NCBI GenBank assembly: GCA_034429975.1
Contig: DAOUFM010000146.1
Span: 186,001-250,000 of the forward strand
Length of the DNA: 64,000 bases
DNA from: UBA6170 sp034429975
Lineage (GTDB): Bacteria; Chloroflexota; Anaerolineae; Anaerolineales; Anaerolineaceae
Direction: 5' to 3'
This document shows, one piece after another, positions 60,760 to 64,000 of the stretch (positions are counted from its first letter, which is position 1; the number at the start of each line of letters is the position of its first letter). Made by a program: the position numbers and the translations under genes. The notes under the pieces are model-generated. The model had not been told where the DNA came from and ran no database searches. It saw nothing but the letters and a program-made list of their open reading frames with translations.

Positions 60760-61602
60760 TTATGGCGCCGGTTCAGGTACTAAAGGCGAGATATCAATCG
60801 GCCGAAAATTCTTAATCACCAATACTGCCTGTAATTGAGCATAATCAACAATCGGTTGTATGGTGGCTGTCTGAAATAATTCATTTTCAAAGTGCCGCAC
60901 AGTAATCACTTGCCCAATTAATAAATCTGCCGGATACGTCCCACCCAACCCCGACGTCAGGATAATTTCACCAGGCTCAAGATTCGTCTCTTGGGGCACC
61001 ATTTGAAGGAAAATTTCACCGGTAATTGAGCCATTTATTTGGGCATTAACTTTTTGGGTCTGCAGTTTCACATTAACTACCGATGCGAGATCATTGATCA
61101 ATTGTACCCGGGCAGCACCAGCCGTGACAGCATCGATTCTCCCAACCAATCCCGATTGAGTCACTACCGGCATCCCCCGACGGATTCCTTCATCGCTGCC
61201 ATGATCAATAATAACGTAATGCAGAAATGGACTGGGATCTTTTCCAATCACAGCCGCGGCAACATATTGATATTCGGGTCTTCTGCGGGCATATCCCAGC
61301 AGTTCTTCTAAACCCTGTGATTCTTCCAATTGGGCTTGTAAAACCACAATCTGAGATTGTAACCGCGCCACTTCATTATCCAGTTCAATATTTCTAATTC
61401 GCAATTCTTCAACATCTTGGGGAGCGTTCACCAACTGAGCAACTGCCACATAACGGGATGAAATCCACTCCTGTACCCCAAAAAAAGGGCGCGACATTTT
61501 CACCAGAATGGGACTGAGGTATCCCCCCAGGGCTAACAACAACAACCCCACAGCAATTAATACGACAGTCACAGGTTTTATTGATTTGAAAAATTTCTTC
61601 AT
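60760..61602 (-). CDS. mreC: Rod shape-determining protein MreC
   Basis: 280 residues: N-terminal membrane helix (about 11-31), coiled coil (about 65-95, ELRIRNIELDNEVARLQSQ), and a double beta-barrel with YVIIDHGSDEGIRRGMPVV and GLVGRIDAV. Links MreB to the periplasmic PBP2-RodA machine. Confidence 0.95.
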   Translation of the reverse strand: MKKFFKSIKPVTVVLIAVGLLLLALGGYLSPILVKMSRPFFGVQEWISSRYVAVAQLVNAPQDVEELRIRNIELDNEVARLQSQIVVLQAQLEESQGLEELLGYARRRPEYQYVAAAVIGKDPSPFLHYVIIDHGSDEGIRRGMPVVTQSGLVGRIDAVTAGAARVQLINDLASVVNVKLQTQKVNAQINGSITGEIFLQMVPQETNLEPGEIILTSGLGGTYPADLLIGQVITVRHFENELFQTATIQPIVDYAQLQAVLVIKNFRPIDISPLVPEPAP

Positions 61603-61632
61603 TTGATTTGAATTAAATGATTTTATTCTAAA

Positions 61633-62679
61633 TTACTCAATATCGACCAGCAACTTAGAATATCTTTCAAGGTCTTCCAATACCATACCAGCGCCCCTTG
61701 CAACACAGGTTAGTGGATCTTCAGCCACCCAAACTCTCAAGTTTAATTCATCAGTCAATCTTTCTTTCAAGCCCAGCAGCATTGCACCACCCCCCGCCAG
61801 ACAGATTCCATTTTCCATCAAATCAGCCACAATTTCAGGGGGCGCTTCATCCAGAGCATCCTTAATTGTATCCAGGATCACTTGCAGGGAAGAACTGATC
61901 GCTTCCCGGATTTCTACAGAAGAAATTTCAAGCTCTTCTGGCAGTCCGGTTACCAGATTCCTTCCACGCACCCGCATGGTTTTTTCAGAAGGCAGTGGAT
62001 AAGCAGAGCCCACGGTCATTTTAACCTGCTCCGCCATTCGCTCCCCGATCAAGAGATTATATTTATTACGAATATAGGTAATGATGTCTTGATCCAGCTC
62101 ATCCCCGGCGACCCGTAACGACCGTGAGACCACCACACCGCTCATCGAAATAATGGCAACCTCTGAAGTTCCCCCGCCGATATCAACGATCATACTGCCT
62201 ACTACTTCAGTAACCGGTAAGCCTGCCCCTAAGGCAGCCGCCATCGGTTCTTCGATCAGGTACGTTTCGCGGGCGCCAGATTCTTTAGAGGCATCAAAAA
62301 CGGCATTTTTTTCAACTTCCGTTGAACCCGATGGTATTCCAATCACCACCCGCGGTCTGGGAAGTGGCACTAATGTTTGTTGGTGGGCTTTACTCAAAAA
62401 GTAGCCAATTAAATCTTTGGTCACATCATATTCTGAAATTACCCCATCCCGTAACGGTCTGACAGCAATATGGGTAGCAGGGGTTCTACCAACCATTTCT
62501 TTCGCTTGCAGTCCAATTTTTTCTGGCCTTCTGGTTTTTTTGTCCAGTACCACCCAGGAAGGTTCATTAATAACCAGACCTTTACCACGCACATTTACCA
62601 ATGTGTTTGCTGTTCCAAGGTCAATTCCAATATCGAGAGAAAAAAGTCCAAATAGCCAATTTAATGGACGAAAGGCCAA
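61633..62679 (-). CDS. mreB: Rod shape-determining actin-like protein MreB
   Basis: 348 residues. Actin-fold ATPase signatures: GIDLGTANTLV (phosphate 1), IVDIGGGTSEVAI (phosphate 2), LAGGGAMLLGLKERL (adenosine). An N-terminal amphipathic stretch (MAFRPLNWLFGLF) may bind the membrane. Start is TTG with AGGAG 7 bases upstream. It heads the minus-strand cluster mreB-C-D, mrdA, minCDE, rodA, gltX. Confidence 0.96.
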   Translation of the reverse strand: MAFRPLNWLFGLFSLDIGIDLGTANTLVNVRGKGLVINEPSWVVLDKKTRRPEKIGLQAKEMVGRTPATHIAVRPLRDGVISEYDVTKDLIGYFLSKAHQQTLVPLPRPRVVIGIPSGSTEVEKNAVFDASKESGARETYLIEEPMAAALGAGLPVTEVVGSMIVDIGGGTSEVAIISMSGVVVSRSLRVAGDELDQDIITYIRNKYNLLIGERMAEQVKMTVGSAYPLPSEKTMRVRGRNLVTGLPEELEISSVEIREAISSSLQVILDTIKDALDEAPPEIVADLMENGICLAGGGAMLLGLKERLTDELNLRVWVAEDPLTCVARGAGMVLEDLERYSKLLVDIE

Positions 62680-62714
62680 ATTGTTACTCCTGGATTAGGA
62701 TTCATGTAGATTGG

Positions 62715-62723
62715 ATTATACCA
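62715..62723 (-). promoter_or_regulatory. Extended -10 promoter of the mreB cluster
   Basis: On the minus strand TGGTATAAT, an extended -10 element, with no good -35. The start is expected near 62708, about 30 bases before the mreB TTG. Confidence 0.5.
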
Positions 62724-62827
62724 TAGCAGGTATCACGAGTATCTTCCACTGAATTTTATCAAATTATTTATGATTAATCTTCTTTTCAACTAAACAAAAT
62801 TTTTATCCGAATAATAAAACAGATAAG

Positions 62828-63382
62828 TTAGTTTATCCCCTTAGAAATCAGGAATTGGCTGCCTAATAAATACCCTCCATACGCAAATGCCAGCATTTTT
62901 AGCAATTTCCCAATGAAACAAAAAAATAAAAATCGATAAAGTGGAATTCTCATCGCACCGGCCATCATGCCAACAATATCAAAAGCCGGGTTCGGGATGA
63001 AAGCCATCACGACGATGGTTAGGTCTCCATAGCGTTTCATCCAAGTCTCCAACCTGGCATGCCATTTGGTCTTCTCAATGATCCCCTGACCACTAAAACC
63101 TGCCAGATAACCTGAAATTTCACCCACAGTAGCCCCTCCAGCCGATGCCAAACCAACATAAAATGGATTAAAGACTGTCCCCATCGCGGATGTTATTAAG
63201 ACTCCTGGAACCGGGAGAATTAATGAAGCATTGGTCAAAAGGGAGGCCAGAAAAATACCAATATATCCAAAGCGCTCCAGATATTGAATGCTCTCACGGT
63301 TGATAAACAAAATAACCGTTAATCCGATCACAAAAATGAAAGCCAGCCAGCGAAGAAACGTTGTTCTTTTTTCTTTATTCAT
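62828..63382 (-). CDS. VTT/DedA-domain membrane protein
   Basis: 184 residues with about five membrane helices. The family core is seen: LPVPGVLITSAMGTVFNPFYVGLASAGGATVGEISGYLAGFSG and the later conserved FIPNPAFDIVGMMAGAMRIPLYRFL. VTT proteins are thought to scramble or transport lipids. Its start overlaps the uridine kinase stop by four bases, so the two are translationally coupled. The exact lipid substrate is not known. Confidence 0.88.
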   Translation of the reverse strand: MNKEKRTTFLRWLAFIFVIGLTVILFINRESIQYLERFGYIGIFLASLLTNASLILPVPGVLITSAMGTVFNPFYVGLASAGGATVGEISGYLAGFSGQGIIEKTKWHARLETWMKRYGDLTIVVMAFIPNPAFDIVGMMAGAMRIPLYRFLFFCFIGKLLKMLAFAYGGYLLGSQFLISKGIN

Positions 63383-64000
63383 TTGTTTTCAGAATCTAAA
63401 TTTTCACTGTGTTTTAACAATGCCTCGATACGGGCGATTACCATTTCGAGGGCAACTTTATTTCTTCCCCCTTCAGGAATAATCACATCAGCATAGCGTT
63501 TAGACGGTTCAACAAAATCCAGGTGCATCGGACGCACGGTAGTAAGGTATTGTTCAATGACCATCTCCATGGATCTTCCCCGTTCAGCAATATCTCGGCT
63601 AAGCCGTCTGATAAAGCGAATATCATCATCCGTATCGACAAAAATCTTTACATCAAATAATTCTCTTAATTTTGGTTCAGCAAAAATCAGAATGCCTTCA
63701 ACCACCACCACATGTTGAGGTTTAACCAAAATAGTTTTATCTGTTCTGGTATGATTGGTAAAATCATAGACCGGTAGATAAATTTTTTGCCAGTTTTTTA
63801 TCTGGATGACATGCTCAATCAGCAATTCATTTTCCAGGGAATCCGGATGGTCGAAATTGATTAATTTCCTTTGCTCTTCCCGCAAAGAACTCAGATCGCG
63901 GTAATAAGCGTCATGTGGAATATAAGCAATGCGATGTGAACCCACATTTTTTAGTAATTCATTGGCAACGGTTGTTTTACCCGAACCAGACCCCCCGGCA
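63379..64000 (-). CDS. udk: Uridine kinase (partial, 5' end outside window)
   Basis: Phosphorylates uridine and cytidine. The visible 206 residues run from just before the P-loop (GGSGSGKTTVANELL, from about 63997) through IPHDAYYRD, the FDHPDSLENELL substrate stretch, VVVEGILIF, and RFIRRLSRDIAERGRS lid to a Lys/Asn tail. Only a few N-terminal residues are missing off the right edge. The ORF caller's later GTG is not the start because the P-loop lies before it. Confidence 0.9.
   Translation of the reverse strand, partial: AGGSGSGKTTVANELLKNVGSHRIAYIPHDAYYRDLSSLREEQRKLINFDHPDSLENELLIEHVIQIKNWQKIYLPVYDFTNHTRTDKTILVKPQHVVVVEGILIFAEPKLRELFDVKIFVDTDDDIRFIRRLSRDIAERGRSMEMVIEQYLTTVRPMHLDFVEPSKRYADVIIPEGGRNKVALEMVIARIEALLKHSENLDSENK

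Overview
The window looks like a contiguous piece of chromosome from a bacterium of the phylum Chloroflexota, probably an anaerobic, fermentative member of the class Anaerolineae. That placement is inferred from the overall look of the proteins and gene set (TrmFO, folate-type tRNA methylation; a fused ADP-forming acyl-CoA synthetase; MreBCD together with MinCDE; moderately AT-rich DNA with frequent TTG and GTG starts). No 16S rRNA gene is present to confirm it. Almost all of the DNA is coding, mostly in co-directional operons with intrinsic terminators at the convergent ends.

Layout. 1-1.6 kb: end of a metallophosphoesterase gene and leucyl aminopeptidase. 1.66-4.39 kb (minus): alaS. 4.47-17.3 kb (minus): an unusual sigma-54 region. 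An upstream operon (rpoN, a soluble PAS/GAF/PAS histidine kinase, and a receiver-AAA+ regulator without a DNA-binding domain) is followed by an operon that starts at a textbook -24/-12 promoter and encodes a small two-helix membrane protein, a 1785-residue TPR protein and an intracellular gingipain/caspase-fold (C25-like) cysteine peptidase. 17.3-26.4 kb (plus): trmFO, a QC-like M28 lipoprotein, a histidine kinase, an aminotransferase, hflX, a small membrane protein, (minus) rpmF, secD, secF. 26.5-32.4 kb: a TDH-like epimerase, htpG, fused acetyl-CoA synthetase (ADP-forming), a hypothetical gene. 32.4-39.6 kb: tRNA-Leu(UAG), tig, clpP, a HAD phosphatase, rlmN, ftsY, prfB with its programmed frameshift, and pfkA on the other strand. 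39.8-47.4 kb: a two-gene flavin amine/proline-type dehydrogenase, a RelA/SpoT protein, moeA, VKOR and a very acidic Cys protein. 47.5-53.4 kb (minus): a type III restriction-modification locus (mod, KilA-N protein, res). 53.6-64 kb (minus): tRNA-Gln(CUG), gltX, and a cell-shape/division cluster mreB-mreC-mreD-mrdA-minC-minD-minE-rodA, then a VTT-domain membrane protein and uridine kinase running off the end.

The most interesting part is the sigma-54 region. Sensor kinase, activator, sigma factor, promoter and target operon are all present within 13 kb. The promoter's predicted start point falls inside the 5' arm of the terminator that closes the upstream regulator operon. The target proteins (membrane anchor, giant TPR scaffold, caspase-fold protease) suggest a signal-triggered proteolytic response. 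This function is inference: the sequence shows the parts and their promoter, not the substrate or the signal.
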